Below are positions 40,833-49,757 of a stretch of 62,524 bases of DNA, piece by piece. The position numbers and the translations under genes were made by a program. Under the pieces are notes generated by a model that searched no databases, was not told the origin of the DNA, and saw nothing but the letters and a program-made list of their open reading frames with translations. The stretch comes from Firmicutes bacterium UBA7510 (lineage in GTDB: Bacteria; Bacillota; Clostridia; Tissierellales; Sedimentibacteraceae). The stretch covers positions 1-62,524 of the forward strand of contig DLNM01000035.1 in the NCBI GenBank assembly GCA_002479485.1, written 5' to 3'. The number at the start of each line of letters is the position of its first letter. The first letter of the stretch is position 1.

Positions 40833-41645
40833 ATGGAAAACAAAATTAAATTATATGGATTTAATAATTTAACTAAAACATTGAGCTTTAATATTTATGA
40901 CATATGTTATGCAAAAGGTGAAAGAGAACAAAAAGATTATGTTGATTATATTGATGAGCAATATAATTCAGATAGGCTTACAAAGATTTTGTGCGATGTT
41001 ACAAATATAATAGGTGCTCATGTGTTAAATATTTCTAAGCAAGACTATGATCCTCAGGGGGCAAGTGTTACTATATTAATATCAGAGGAGCCACTTGATG
41101 AAAAAGAGCTTGATGATTCCTGCAATGGAGGTAGACACATATTGGCAAATAGAGAAACTATTCTAGCACATTTGGATAAAAGCCATGTAACTGTTCATAC
41201 ATATCCGGAATATCATCCGGATAATAGTATTGCAACGTTTAGAGTTGATATAGATGTTTCTACATGCGGTAAGATATCGCCACTTAATGCACTTGATTAT
41301 TTAATAGGCAGCTTTGATTCCGACATTATAACTATTGATTACAGAGTAAGAGGTTTTACAAGGGATATTAATTGTAAGAAGTGTTTTATAGACCATAAAA
41401 TTGCATCAATACAAGATTATATAGATGATGAGACCTTGAAAAAATATGATGCAACAGATATAAATGTATATCAAGCAAATTTGTTTCATACAAAAATGCT
41501 TATAAAAGAAATTAATTTGCAAAACTACTTGTTTAAAAAAGATACTAATGAGTTTTTACCACAAGAAAGATTGGCTATAAGTAACAGTCTTCGCAAGGAA
41601 ATGATAGAAATTTTCAGTGGTTTAAATGTTTATGATAATAATTAA
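40833..41645 (+). CDS. speD: S-adenosylmethionine decarboxylase proenzyme (long SpeD type)
   Basis: A 270-residue pyruvoyl enzyme that makes decarboxylated SAM for spermidine synthesis. The chain cleaves itself at Ser in LDKSHVTVHTYPEYHPDN (about 112). KLYGFNNLTKTLSFNIYDIC at the N-terminus and the length near 265 identify the E. coli-like class rather than the short Bacillus type. The SD is unusual: AAGGA touches the ATG and GAGAGG lies 15 nt away. Forms an operon with speE, 33 nt downstream. Confidence 0.92.
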   Translation: MENKIKLYGFNNLTKTLSFNIYDICYAKGEREQKDYVDYIDEQYNSDRLTKILCDVTNIIGAHVLNISKQDYDPQGASVTILISEEPLDEKELDDSCNGGRHILANRETILAHLDKSHVTVHTYPEYHPDNSIATFRVDIDVSTCGKISPLNALDYLIGSFDSDIITIDYRVRGFTRDINCKKCFIDHKIASIQDYIDDETLKKYDATDINVYQANLFHTKMLIKEINLQNYLFKKDTNEFLPQERLAISNSLRKEMIEIFSGLNVYDNN

Positions 41646-41678
41646 TAAATTAACAATAAATTAATTAGGAGGAAAAAT

Positions 41679-42530
41679 ATGGAGCTATGGTATACAGAAA
41701 ACCATTCTGAAGAGGTTAGATTTTCAGTAAAGGTTAATAAACAGATTTATTCGGCACAGAGTGCTTTTCAAAGAATTGATATATTAGATACAAATGAATT
41801 TGGTAGGATATTTACATTAGATGGGTTGATAATGGTTACAGAAAAGGACGAATTTATTTATCATGATATGATAGTTCATGTTCCAATGGCTACAAACCCA
41901 AACATAAAAAAAGTTTTAGTTATAGGAGCGGGTGATGGGGGAACTGTCAGAGAGTTAACTAGATACAAGACTATTGAAAGAATAGATATGGTTGAAATTG
42001 ATAAACAGGTAGTAGAAGTTTGCTTAGAGTATTTTAAACAAACATCATGTGCTTTAAATGATGAGAGAGTAAATTTATATTTTGAAGATGGAATAAAGTT
42101 TATAAGCCAAAAATCTAGTGAGTATGATTTAATTATTGTAGATTCAACAGACCCTATTGGACCTGGAGAAGGGTTGTTTACAAGACAATTTTACAGTGAC
42201 TGCTACAATGCACTAAATGAAAAGGGGATACTTGTAAACCAGCATGAAAGTCCTTATTATGATATGTATGCTAAATCCATGAAAAGGGCACATAGACGCA
42301 TAAAAGAAATATTCCCAATATGCAAAGTGTATCAAGTTCATATACCAACATATTCTTCAGGACACTGGTTATTTGGGTTTGCATCTAAAAAATATGATCC
42401 TGTAAAAGATTTGAATGTTCAGGCTTGGAATGATTTAGGTCTAAAAACTAAATATTACAATACAGAGCTACATGTTGGAAGCTTTGCTCTTCCTAATTAT
42501 GTTAAAGATATGTTAAATGAAAGTTGCTGA
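41679..42530 (+). CDS. speE: Spermidine synthase
   Basis: A 283-residue aminopropyltransferase: SAM-binding GAGDGGTVRE (about 85-94), the DSTDPIGPGEGLF loop with catalytic Asp (about 156), and the N-terminal LWYTENHSEEVRFSV hairpin. Transfers aminopropyl from decarboxylated SAM to putrescine. AGGAGGAAAAAT before ATG. Second gene of the operon. Confidence 0.93.
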   Translation: MELWYTENHSEEVRFSVKVNKQIYSAQSAFQRIDILDTNEFGRIFTLDGLIMVTEKDEFIYHDMIVHVPMATNPNIKKVLVIGAGDGGTVRELTRYKTIERIDMVEIDKQVVEVCLEYFKQTSCALNDERVNLYFEDGIKFISQKSSEYDLIIVDSTDPIGPGEGLFTRQFYSDCYNALNEKGILVNQHESPYYDMYAKSMKRAHRRIKEIFPICKVYQVHIPTYSSGHWLFGFASKKYDPVKDLNVQAWNDLGLKTKYYNTELHVGSFALPNYVKDMLNESC

Positions 42531-42739
42531 TTTGGATGTTTGTGTCTACTTTGTTTTATTTTGTAAAACACAATATTTAAGCATAATATATTGTTTATAA
42601 ATATATTTTTAATTAATTATAAATGATATTTTAGAAAAATTCCTAAAAAAATTGATTATAGAGTCATTGTATAGTAAAATTAATTATAATGGTTATATAT
42701 ATTATTACACAAATTTTTAATGTTAGGAGTTGATAATTA

Positions 42740-44341
42740 TTGGGTGCTAAAAATATAACATTAAATAATAAAAAAGTTATGTTCAAGCAGCAAATGAAAA
42801 TGAGGCAAAAAGCAAAAACTATACTTATGGATAGCTTTAAAGAATCCTTAGTCTCAGTTTTACCTATTACAATAATAGTAATGCTATTATGCTTCACGAT
42901 TACACCTATACCAATTGGAGGTCTTCTCGCTTTTATAGTGGGCGCTGTATTATTAATAATTGGTATGAGCTTTTTTACAATAGGTGCCGATATGGCTATG
43001 ACACCACTTGGAGAGCGTGTTGGTGTTCATATGACAAAATCAAGAAAATTATGGTTAATAATAATAGTCAGTTTTTTAATTGGCGCTATAGTTACTATTT
43101 CAGAGCCTGATTTACAGGTTCTTGCTACTCAAGTTTGGGGTATTCCTAATCCAGTTCTAATTGGCGCTGTTGCTATAGGTGTTGGTGTATTTTTAGTAAT
43201 AGCGCTTTTGCGTATTATATTTGCTATAAAGCTATCACACCTTATTATAGTTTTTTATACCTTAATATTTGCATTATCTTTTTTTGTACCAAAAGATTTT
43301 TTAGCTATAGCTTTTGATTCTGGCGGAGTTACTACTGGTCCAATGACTGTTCCGTTTATTATGGCCCTTGGAGTTGGGGTATCATCTATACGTAATGATA
43401 AAAATGCTAATAGAGATAGCTTTGGTCTTGTAGCACTTTCTTCAATTGGACCAATAATTGCAGTATTTGTACTTGCGTTTGTTTATAATCCTAATGGAAG
43501 TGAGTATTCACCAGTTATACTTCCTGAAATATATGATTCTGTGGAACTTTGGGATATGTTTCAAAGTGCATTCCCTTTATATATGAAAGAAATGGCTATT
43601 TCACTAGCCCCAATCATATTATTTTTCATTATATTTCAAATAGTAGCTATGAAGTTAAATAAGCAGCAAATGCTTAAAATGATATTTGGATTTATTTACA
43701 CTTATGTTGGATTAATACTGTTTTTAACAGGAGTAAATGTAGGCTTTATGCCTGTTGGAAATTATATAGGAAAGATTTTAGCTAGTCTTGATTATAATTG
43801 GATAATCATACCTATAGCTGTACTTATAGGATACTTTATTGTATCGGCAGAACCAGCAGTACATGTTCTTAATGCTCAAGTTGAAAAAATAACTGCCGGA
43901 GCTATTCCAGAAAAAGCTATGAATATAGCCTTATCTATTGGAGTTGCTGTATCATTGGCACTTTCAATGCTTAGGATTCTTACAGGAATTTCAATTTTAT
44001 GGTTTTTACTGCCTGGATATGCTATAGCAGTTTTGCTTACATTTGTAGTGCCAAAGATATTTACTTCTATAGCCTTTGACTCAGGTGGAGTTGCTTCTGG
44101 TACGATGACGGCTACATTCTTATTAGCATTTTCTATGGGTGCTTGTGAGGCAGTTGGTGGAAATGTAGTTGCAGATGCTTTTGGAGTAGTAGCAATGGTT
44201 GCTATGACACCACTTATAACTATACAGTTATTAGGTGTTTATTATAAAATCAAAATATCACGCAATCCACATTTGGATGAGAATGATATATTAGGAAATA
44301 ATGAAATCGTTGATAACAGCGAGGAAATTATTGAATTGTAA
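42740..44341 (+). CDS. DUF1538 membrane transporter-like protein, TTG start
   Basis: A 533-residue membrane protein built of two DUF1538 repeats: residues about 30-265 and 275-505 each contain a GxDMAMTPLGE or HV/SEPAVHVLNAQVE-like segment, and an AFDSGGVTTGPMT / AFDSGGVASGTMT motif. It is paired with a PII-like protein gene 12 nt downstream, so transport is probably gated by nucleotide or metabolite sensing. TTG at 42740 follows AGGAGTTGAT at 10 nt; the next ATG (42779) lacks an SD. Substrate unknown. Confidence 0.78.
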   Translation: MGAKNITLNNKKVMFKQQMKMRQKAKTILMDSFKESLVSVLPITIIVMLLCFTITPIPIGGLLAFIVGAVLLIIGMSFFTIGADMAMTPLGERVGVHMTKSRKLWLIIIVSFLIGAIVTISEPDLQVLATQVWGIPNPVLIGAVAIGVGVFLVIALLRIIFAIKLSHLIIVFYTLIFALSFFVPKDFLAIAFDSGGVTTGPMTVPFIMALGVGVSSIRNDKNANRDSFGLVALSSIGPIIAVFVLAFVYNPNGSEYSPVILPEIYDSVELWDMFQSAFPLYMKEMAISLAPIILFFIIFQIVAMKLNKQQMLKMIFGFIYTYVGLILFLTGVNVGFMPVGNYIGKILASLDYNWIIIPIAVLIGYFIVSAEPAVHVLNAQVEKITAGAIPEKAMNIALSIGVAVSLALSMLRILTGISILWFLLPGYAIAVLLTFVVPKIFTSIAFDSGGVASGTMTATFLLAFSMGACEAVGGNVVADAFGVVAMVAMTPLITIQLLGVYYKIKISRNPHLDENDILGNNEIVDNSEEIIEL

Positions 44342-44353
44342 AGGAGTGAAATA

Positions 44354-45064
44354 ATGGGCGGATTAAGTTTAATTGTAACAATTGTAAAGAAAAGCTTAAA
44401 CGAAAAATATATAGATTTTTTTAAACTGTATGGCTCATCTATTATATTGAGTGCCGCTTGTAGAGGCACAGCAAGTAGTGCAATACTAGATTATTTAGGC
44501 TTAGAAAAAGCAGAAAAGACAATTTTATTTACATTAGCAAAAAAAGATGTGGCAAATACCATATTAAAAGAACTTGTATATACCATGAATATTGATTTGC
44601 CAGGTGCTGGAATTGGAATGAGTTTACCTATAAGTAGTATAGGTAGTCAATCTGCTATGGCATTTTTAGAGCATGGTGCACAGGAAAGTGCCGTGAATGT
44701 TAGTTCTGAAATGAAGGAGGAAAAACCTATGACTGAAAGTCAATATAGTTTAATAATTGTAATAACAAATGTAGGCTGTACAGATATGGTAATGGATGCA
44801 GCTAAAAGCGCAAACGCTGGTGGTGGTACAGTTATCCATGCTAAGGGTACTGGACTGGATAAAGCGGAAAAATTCTTTGGCATCTCATTATCATCAGAAA
44901 AAGAAATGATTTTTATAACTACATTAACTAAGGATAAAAATAATATAATGAAGGCAATAATGAATAATGCTGGAATGAAAACAGAGGCTCAGTCAATAGT
45001 TATTTCTGTGCCTGTTGATAATGTTGTAGGTCTTAGAAGTCTAGAAAATATAGAAAATAATTAG
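44354..45064 (+). CDS. Tandem PII-like signalling protein
   Basis: A 236-residue protein of two PII-like ferredoxin-fold domains in tandem: about 1-108 (GGLSLIVTIVKKSLNEKYID; FTLAKKDVANTILKEL) and 130-230 (YSLIIVITNVGCTDMVMDAA; GGGTVIHAKGTGLDKAEKFF). Normal PII is about 110 residues, so this is a fused dimer unit. AAAGGAGTG before ATG. It shares an operon with a DUF1538 transporter, a known association, and would regulate it on the cytosolic side. Confidence 0.78.
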   Translation: MGGLSLIVTIVKKSLNEKYIDFFKLYGSSIILSAACRGTASSAILDYLGLEKAEKTILFTLAKKDVANTILKELVYTMNIDLPGAGIGMSLPISSIGSQSAMAFLEHGAQESAVNVSSEMKEEKPMTESQYSLIIVITNVGCTDMVMDAAKSANAGGGTVIHAKGTGLDKAEKFFGISLSSEKEMIFITTLTKDKNNIMKAIMNNAGMKTEAQSIVISVPVDNVVGLRSLENIENN

Positions 45065-45072
45065 CACAAAAC

Positions 45073-45122
45073 GGCTACAGTCTTTTTTTAAGAATTTTGA
45101 TAAAAGACTGTAGCCATTTTTT
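45073..45122. terminator. Terminator after the PII-like gene
   Basis: GGCTACAGTCTTTT (45073-45086) pairs with AAAAGACTGTAGCC (45102-45115) and is followed by TTTTTT. The 3' end of the minus-strand coiled-coil gene reads into it. Confidence 0.85.
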
Positions 45123-45324
45123 CTTCTTTTTCTTTAAGTATTAATTCTCTTTCTTCTAATTCCTTTTCTTTTTCTCTCAATCTTATTTCTAATGTTTTGA
45201 GAGTTTGTTCTTTTAAAGCTAAACTTTTTTCTTTAGCCTTTAAAGCAGCATTTTCTTTTACCGGTTTTGATGCCTTTTTTATATAGCAACTATTTGTGAA
45301 TTGATAGTATTCTTCGTCTTTCAT
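45088..45324 (-). CDS. Small coiled-coil protein
   Basis: A 78-residue charged protein, almost all heptad repeats rich in Lys and Glu (KAKEKSLALKEQTLKTLEIR, LREKEKELEERELILKEKEE). The C-terminal codons lie in the terminator stem. The SD is weak (AAGGCGG). Preceded by element R1 carrying an extended -10. Function unknown; small size and lack of motifs leave coding moderately certain. Confidence 0.5.
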   Translation of the reverse strand: MKDEEYYQFTNSCYIKKASKPVKENAALKAKEKSLALKEQTLKTLEIRLREKEKELEERELILKEKEEKMATVFYQNS

Positions 45325-45355
45325 TTTTTAACCGCCTTATATGAATATATATTAT

Positions 45356-45416
45356 ATTATATCATAGTCTCAGCTACACTGATACATTTAAAATATCCTA
45401 CGGATATTTTATCATA
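45356..45416 (-). repeat. Paired-hairpin element R1
   Basis: Read on the minus strand: TATGATAAAAT, hairpin ATATCC-GTA-GGATAT, AAATG, a weaker hairpin TCAG-TGTAG-CTGA, and TATGATATAAT. Flanking 11-mers differ by one base. It lies before the coiled-coil gene. Homologous to R2 (52699-52758). Confidence 0.6.
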
Positions 45417-45502
45417 ATTTATTGAAATATCAAGAATAATGATAAATTAATTTCATAAAATAGTAAAGAATTTCAAAAAATTGATTATTAAATTAATTTA
45501 TG

Positions 45503-45555
45503 GTATAATATGCGCAGCATATTCAAAATGGCTCAACGTAGTTGGGACTATATGC
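45503..45555 (+). repeat. Paired-hairpin element R3 (divergent copy)
   Basis: GTATAATATGC-GCA-GCATATT hairpin, CAAAATG, hairpin CTCAAC-GTA-GTTGGG, then ACTATATGC and a T-run. Same order as R1 and R2 with different stem sequences kept paired. It lies in the leader of the CPBP protease gene. Confidence 0.5.
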
Positions 45556-45581
45556 TTTTTTATTAATTTTTGGAGGGTATT

Positions 45582-46511
45582 ATGGATGAAAATCAGTTAA
45601 CAGCAAAAAAAGTATCTAGTAAAATCGGTATTATATTATTTCTAATGTTAATAGTAACTTACGTAGTTCAAGTTATAGCTTCTTATTTAATTATGATGAT
45701 AATTCCCAATGCAGTAAAACAGCCTTGGTATGTATGGTCAATGACTGTTATATCTTTATATTTAGCAGCATTTCCAATATATTTAAAGACAATGAAAGAA
45801 ATTCCTGACTATGAGATAAGCAGTGAGAAAAAATATTCTGTTGCAGAAATGATAATGCTAGTATTTATCTGCTTAGCAGCAACTTATTTGTTCAACATAG
45901 TATCTGTAGGTCTAAATATGTTAATTGGACATTTAAAGGGATCTGCTGTTGTTAATCCTCTTGAAGTAGCAGTGACTTCATCAAATGTAATATATACAAT
46001 TGTGGTAGCTTGCTTAATGGCTCCCATAGTTGAAGAAATAATATTTAGAAAGGTTATGATTAATAAATTAGTTGGCTATGGTGAAAAACTTGCAATTATA
46101 GTTTCGTCATTTGCATTTGCATTATTTCATGGTAATTTATATCAACTTTTATATGCCTTTGTATTAGGAGCAATATTTGCATATATAACAATTAAATCTG
46201 GTACAATTAAATATGCAGTGATTTTGCATATTATAATTAACATGCTTGGATCAGTTATAATCCCATACTTTATTATGAGTTCAAATGGAATAGTTGCAGG
46301 GACTACAGCAATTATATTGTTTATATCAATATTTGCAGGAATAATATTATTTATGAGTAAAAGAAAAGAACTTTTCCCAAGTTTAAAAGAAGTGCCAGAG
46401 ATTGAAGGTCAAGAAAAAACAAAAGTGTCAACAGTTTTATTATCAGAAGGAATGGTAGTATTTTGGGTAGTTTCAATTATATTGATATTAGTTACTATAT
46501 TTGTTAGTTAA
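45582..46511 (+). CDS. CPBP-family intramembrane metalloprotease
   Basis: A 309-residue membrane protein with about eight hydrophobic segments and the CPBP (Abi/Rce1) motifs: EEIIFRKVM (Glu-Glu about 158), FALFHGN (His about 194) and a later His in VILHIIINM (about 228). Intramembrane proteases of this group act in prenyl-CAAX-like processing or bacteriocin self-immunity. ATG 45582 follows TTGGAGGGTATT. The 23-bp tandem repeats follow its stop. Confidence 0.82.
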   Translation: MDENQLTAKKVSSKIGIILFLMLIVTYVVQVIASYLIMMIIPNAVKQPWYVWSMTVISLYLAAFPIYLKTMKEIPDYEISSEKKYSVAEMIMLVFICLAATYLFNIVSVGLNMLIGHLKGSAVVNPLEVAVTSSNVIYTIVVACLMAPIVEEIIFRKVMINKLVGYGEKLAIIVSSFAFALFHGNLYQLLYAFVLGAIFAYITIKSGTIKYAVILHIIINMLGSVIIPYFIMSSNGIVAGTTAIILFISIFAGIILFMSKRKELFPSLKEVPEIEGQEKTKVSTVLLSEGMVVFWVVSIILILVTIFVS

Positions 46512-46581
46512 CAATATTATTAAAATAATATTATCAACAATATTAAAATAATATTATCAACAATATTAAAATAATATTATT
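46510..46581 (+). repeat. Three tandem A/T repeats of about 23 bp
   Basis: AACAATATTAAAATAATATTATC occurs three times (46510-46535 with a 3-base insertion, 46536-46558, 46559-46581). Each unit is partly palindromic. Directly follows the protease stop codon. Confidence 0.8.
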
Positions 46582-46587
46582 AATAAT

Positions 46588-46632
46588 AAACACATCAGTC
46601 AGTTGCATATAACTAATTGATGTGTTTTTTTA
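46588..46632 (+). terminator. Terminator of the CPBP protease gene
   Basis: AAACACATCA pairs with TGATGTGTTT (46588-46627), with T-run after it. Confidence 0.75.
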
Positions 46633-46644
46633 TACTAATCTCTA

Positions 46645-47490
46645 TTATAGGGTTAATTTCTTCATAAAATTCATGCCGTCCCTATATCCTAAATTAATAG
46701 ACTGCATAATTTTACTTTTATTAAAGTTTAGAGTGCCACTAATTAAATTCCCTAAATCAAAGTTTGGTTTAATAAGATATAGATTACTATCTGGAAAGCT
46801 GAATTTTAGTTTATTTAATGATATATCATTGTCGCATGAAATAATTATTATATCTTTGTAACCATAATTATATAAAGGCCTAATTGGCAAATTGTCAATT
46901 AAACCACCATCAACATAATATCTTTTGTTTATTTCAATTGGCTCATATATAAGTGGTAGTGCTGATGATGCTAATAATGTCTTATATAAATTTTCTTTAC
47001 TTTTATAATTTAACGGTAAATAAGTTATTTTTCCAACTGGTCTTTTCTCATATATACCAATTGCTGCTTTTATGCCCCTGAATTCACTAGGAATTTCTGT
47101 CATATCCACACAAGCTGCAAACATTTTTTTATCAGAGAACGCTAAGTCCTCTATATTAAGTTCTTCAAATAATTCTATTAATTTTTCTCTGTCACTTAAA
47201 TAGCTTTTTTTCAAAGGTATATTCATTTTAATGCTTTTCAACATATTCATAACTTCGTAGACATTTATATTATCAGAAAAAAATATTCCGCCAACCTTAT
47301 TTAACCAAATATTTATAGCTTCATTAATATTTACTTTCTGAATAAGTGCCATATTAAGTGCCCCAATAGATGTTCCTGAAAAAGCGGTAATTTTATTATA
47401 TAGGTCGTATTGAGATAATGCATTAATTACTCCAATTTGATATGCACCTTTGGCTCCTCCGCCTCCAAGTACTAAAGCTATATTTTCGAT
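46645..47490 (-). CDS. Patatin-like phospholipase with AUC start
   Basis: A 281-residue patatin-like serine hydrolase. The oxyanion GGGGAKGAYQIG (about 9-20), nucleophile GTSIGA (about 38-43) and catalytic Asp in DGGLIDN (about 191) are all present in one open frame. The GxSxG part lies before the first ATG (47352), so the usual gene call would cut it off. Upstream the frame has no ATG, GTG or TTG after the in-frame stop. GAGG at 47498-47501 (minus) is seven bases from ATC at 47490-47488, which gives (M)ENIALVLGGGG as in relatives. The product should cleave membrane lipids. Confidence 0.75.
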   Translation of the reverse strand: MENIALVLGGGGAKGAYQIGVINALSQYDLYNKITAFSGTSIGALNMALIQKVNINEAINIWLNKVGGIFFSDNINVYEVMNMLKSIKMNIPLKKSYLSDREKLIELFEELNIEDLAFSDKKMFAACVDMTEIPSEFRGIKAAIGIYEKRPVGKITYLPLNYKSKENLYKTLLASSALPLIYEPIEINKRYYVDGGLIDNLPIRPLYNYGYKDIIIISCDNDISLNKLKFSFPDSNLYLIKPNFDLGNLISGTLNFNKSKIMQSINLGYRDGMNFMKKLTL

Positions 47491-47542
47491 AACATCACCT
47501 CGCGTTCATGAAATTTATTATATATTGTATGCGTTTGAAAAC

Positions 47543-47630
47543 AATATTGTTTCTAAATTGTTGAATAATATTGTTGGATAATATTGTCCCAATATTGTTC
47601 ATTTACTGTTATGAAAATCTGTGTTATAAT
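47543..47630 (+). promoter_or_regulatory. rodA promoter with upstream AATATTGT cluster
   Basis: TTTACT (47602-47607), a 17-nt spacer and TATAAT (47625-47630). Just upstream AATATTGT occurs four times, starting at 47543, 47567, 47580 and 47591; the first lies in the palindrome AAACAATATTGTTT (47539-47552). Candidate binding sites or an UP element. Confidence 0.55.
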
Positions 47631-47660
47631 ATACATAATATCTCTATATTGGAGGAAAGG

Positions 47661-48809
47661 ATGTTTACAAAGGAAAACAGATTTTTAAAAAAATTTGATT
47701 TTATTTTACTTATAACTACTGTAGTGCTGGTTTTCTACGGTTTGTTTATGATAAAAAGTGCCACTATGAGCTTTACATCTGGTAGTTTTCCATATTTAAA
47801 AACGCAAATCTTGGCCTTTATATTAGGTGCCTGCGCCGTTGTTGTATTAGTTTTAATTGATTACGAGATTTATGGATATTTTTATATTCCTATATATATA
47901 CTTTCTAATCTATTATTATTGGCAGTGTTGTTTTTTGGTTTTGGTGCGGATCAATGGGGTGCAAGTAACTGGTTAAGAATTGGGCCAATATCATTTCAGC
48001 CTTCAGAAATTGCTAAATTTGGTATAATTATTTCTCTGGCTAAATATATTGACAAGAATCATGAAAAGATAAATGAGCCAATTACGCTTTTGAAAATATT
48101 GATATTTGCATTTGTTCCAGTAATTTTAATACTAAAACAGCCTGATTTAGGAACTGCTCTAGTGTTTATATTCTTCATACTAATAATGATTTTTTCTGCG
48201 GGCTTAAGCTACAAGTATATAATGCCGTTTGTTGCGTTAGCAGTAGTTGGTATTATCATAGGCATTATATTTTTAGCAACATCATTAGATGATTATAATA
48301 TTGGTGATAATTATCAAATAGATAGGATACTGATGTTTTTAAATCCAAAACTTGATCCTAGTGGTCGTGGATATCAGGTTTTACAGTCTAAAATTGCAAT
48401 AGGCTCAGGGCAAATGTTCGGGAGAGGATATCAGCAAGGTGTGCAAAATCAGTATGGATTTTTACCTACTAAAGAAACTGACTTCATATTTGCAGTTATT
48501 GTTGAAGAATTAGGATTTATAGGAGGAATATCCTTGATTATGCTATATGCCATATTATTATTCCGGCTTATTAAAATAGCTAAGAACTCAAGTGATATGT
48601 TTGGTTCATTAATAGTAATAGGGATTATGGGTATGTTTTTATTCCATATACTTGAAAATATAGGTATGACAATGGGGTTAATGCCCGTTACAGGTATACC
48701 GTTACCATTTATAAGCTATGGTGGAACCTTTATGTTAGTAAATATGATAAGTATAGGTCTAGTCCTTGGAGTAGGGCTAAAACATAGTAAAACAGATATA
48801 TTTAATTAG
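47661..48809 (+). CDS. rodA: SEDS peptidoglycan polymerase RodA
   Basis: A 382-residue ten-helix SEDS-family glycosyltransferase of cell elongation. RIGPISFQPSEIAKF (about 107), the RILMFLNP loop, GSGQMFGRGYQQGVQNQYGF (about 246-265) and PTKETDFIFAV with catalytic Asp follow family order. ATG 47661 has TTGGAGGAAAGG. Single gene with terminator. RodA rather than FtsW/SpoVE is favoured by the isolated locus and sequence style. Confidence 0.85.
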   Translation: MFTKENRFLKKFDFILLITTVVLVFYGLFMIKSATMSFTSGSFPYLKTQILAFILGACAVVVLVLIDYEIYGYFYIPIYILSNLLLLAVLFFGFGADQWGASNWLRIGPISFQPSEIAKFGIIISLAKYIDKNHEKINEPITLLKILIFAFVPVILILKQPDLGTALVFIFFILIMIFSAGLSYKYIMPFVALAVVGIIIGIIFLATSLDDYNIGDNYQIDRILMFLNPKLDPSGRGYQVLQSKIAIGSGQMFGRGYQQGVQNQYGFLPTKETDFIFAVIVEELGFIGGISLIMLYAILLFRLIKIAKNSSDMFGSLIVIGIMGMFLFHILENIGMTMGLMPVTGIPLPFISYGGTFMLVNMISIGLVLGVGLKHSKTDIFN

Positions 48810-48810
48810 A

Positions 48811-48847
48811 AAAAGTCTTTGCTGATTTAAGCAAAGACTTTATTTTT
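48811..48847. terminator. Terminator between rodA and the LUD gene
   Basis: AAGTCTTTGC (48813-48822) pairs with GCAAAGACTT (48831-48840), with T-rich tail. Convergent genes. Confidence 0.8.
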
Positions 48848-49478
48848 AAAATCCTAAGTTTTCTCCTACGAGAATAACCTTTATTCTATTTTTTACTTTT
48901 GATAATCTTGTTACTAAAACTTGCCCACATATGGATGTATTTAGGCAATCTCTGCATTTTCCAGTTACAGAGCATGGATTTTGCAGATTAAATCTTATAC
49001 AATTTGGAGTACAAGCATTTATTCTAACTCTATCTATAGCAGAATCAATGTTTGCAGTTACCTTATTCATGCCCGTTACAACTATTACATTGTCAGGCCC
49101 AAAACATATTGCGGCAACTCTGTTGCCATTTCCATCAATATTTACTAGCTCTCCATCCATAGTTATAGCATTAGTACTTGTTAAGAAATAATTGCAAGTT
49201 AATGCCTCCTTCATTAGCTTGGTTCTTTCTTCAGGAGTTTTTCCGGTATCTCTATCTATTACTGTAAGATTTTTACTGCTTAATTGTTCTTTAATACCTA
49301 TTTCATCTAATGTTTTTGAACCTCCCCATGAAACAGATGAACCATCTTCTATAAGCGATAATATTTTTTCAACTGCTTCTTCTTCGGTATCACAGTAGTA
49401 ACCTTCCATAAATCTTTTTTCTAGATTTTTAATTATGGTGTTAGCTTGAATTTTATATGCTTCCTTTACTAAATTCAT
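48846..49478 (-). CDS. LUD-domain protein (LutC/YkgG-like)
   Basis: A 210-residue protein of the lactate-utilisation LUD family: VSWGGSKTLDEIGI, FLTSTNAITMDGELVNIDG and GMNKV. The C-terminal CSVTGKCRDCLNTSICGQ has Cys residues that could bind Fe-S. The LutA and LutB genes are absent, as is common for stand-alone anaerobe LUD proteins. SD GGGAGG. Function beyond family membership is unknown. Confidence 0.82.
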   Translation of the reverse strand: MNLVKEAYKIQANTIIKNLEKRFMEGYYCDTEEEAVEKILSLIEDGSSVSWGGSKTLDEIGIKEQLSSKNLTVIDRDTGKTPEERTKLMKEALTCNYFLTSTNAITMDGELVNIDGNGNRVAAICFGPDNVIVVTGMNKVTANIDSAIDRVRINACTPNCIRFNLQNPCSVTGKCRDCLNTSICGQVLVTRLSKVKNRIKVILVGENLGF

Positions 49479-49636
49479 ATGTACAAACCTCCCAGAAATA
49501 TGTATAATATAATTATAGATTTAAAACAAAAAAATGTCCACTTAAACATTAATAATATTTATTATTCAATACTATTAAAAGGTTGTTTTATTTTCAAAAA
49601 TAAAACATATTTATTTCAAAAAAAGTAAAACAAATG

Positions 49637-49665
49637 TTGACATTGTTATTGTTTTTTGATACAAT
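49637..49665 (+). promoter_or_regulatory. Promoter of the L21 operon
   Basis: Consensus TTGACA (49637-49642), a 17-nt spacer and TACAAT (49660-49665). Transcription would begin near 49672, just before the leader RNA. Confidence 0.8.
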
Positions 49666-49677
49666 CTATCTTTGTAA

Positions 49678-49752
49678 GAAACCGCTCGAATCAGGTTTTA
49701 TTTAAACATTTTTAGAATGTACCTGCAATGGCGAGACTCAAAAAGAGGAGGT
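49678..49752 (+). ncRNA. L21 ribosomal protein leader
   Basis: AAACCGCTCGAATCAGGT ... GTACCTGC ... GGCGAG matches the Firmicute L21 leader: CCGCTC can pair with GGCGAG, and CAGGT with ACCTG. It lies between promoter and rplU and is thought to bind excess L21 for feedback. Confidence 0.8.
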
Positions 49753-49757
49753 GCACT

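Noticed and set aside
46510..46581. CRISPR array
   Set aside because: The units abut without spacers, are pure A/T-rich, and there are no cas genes.
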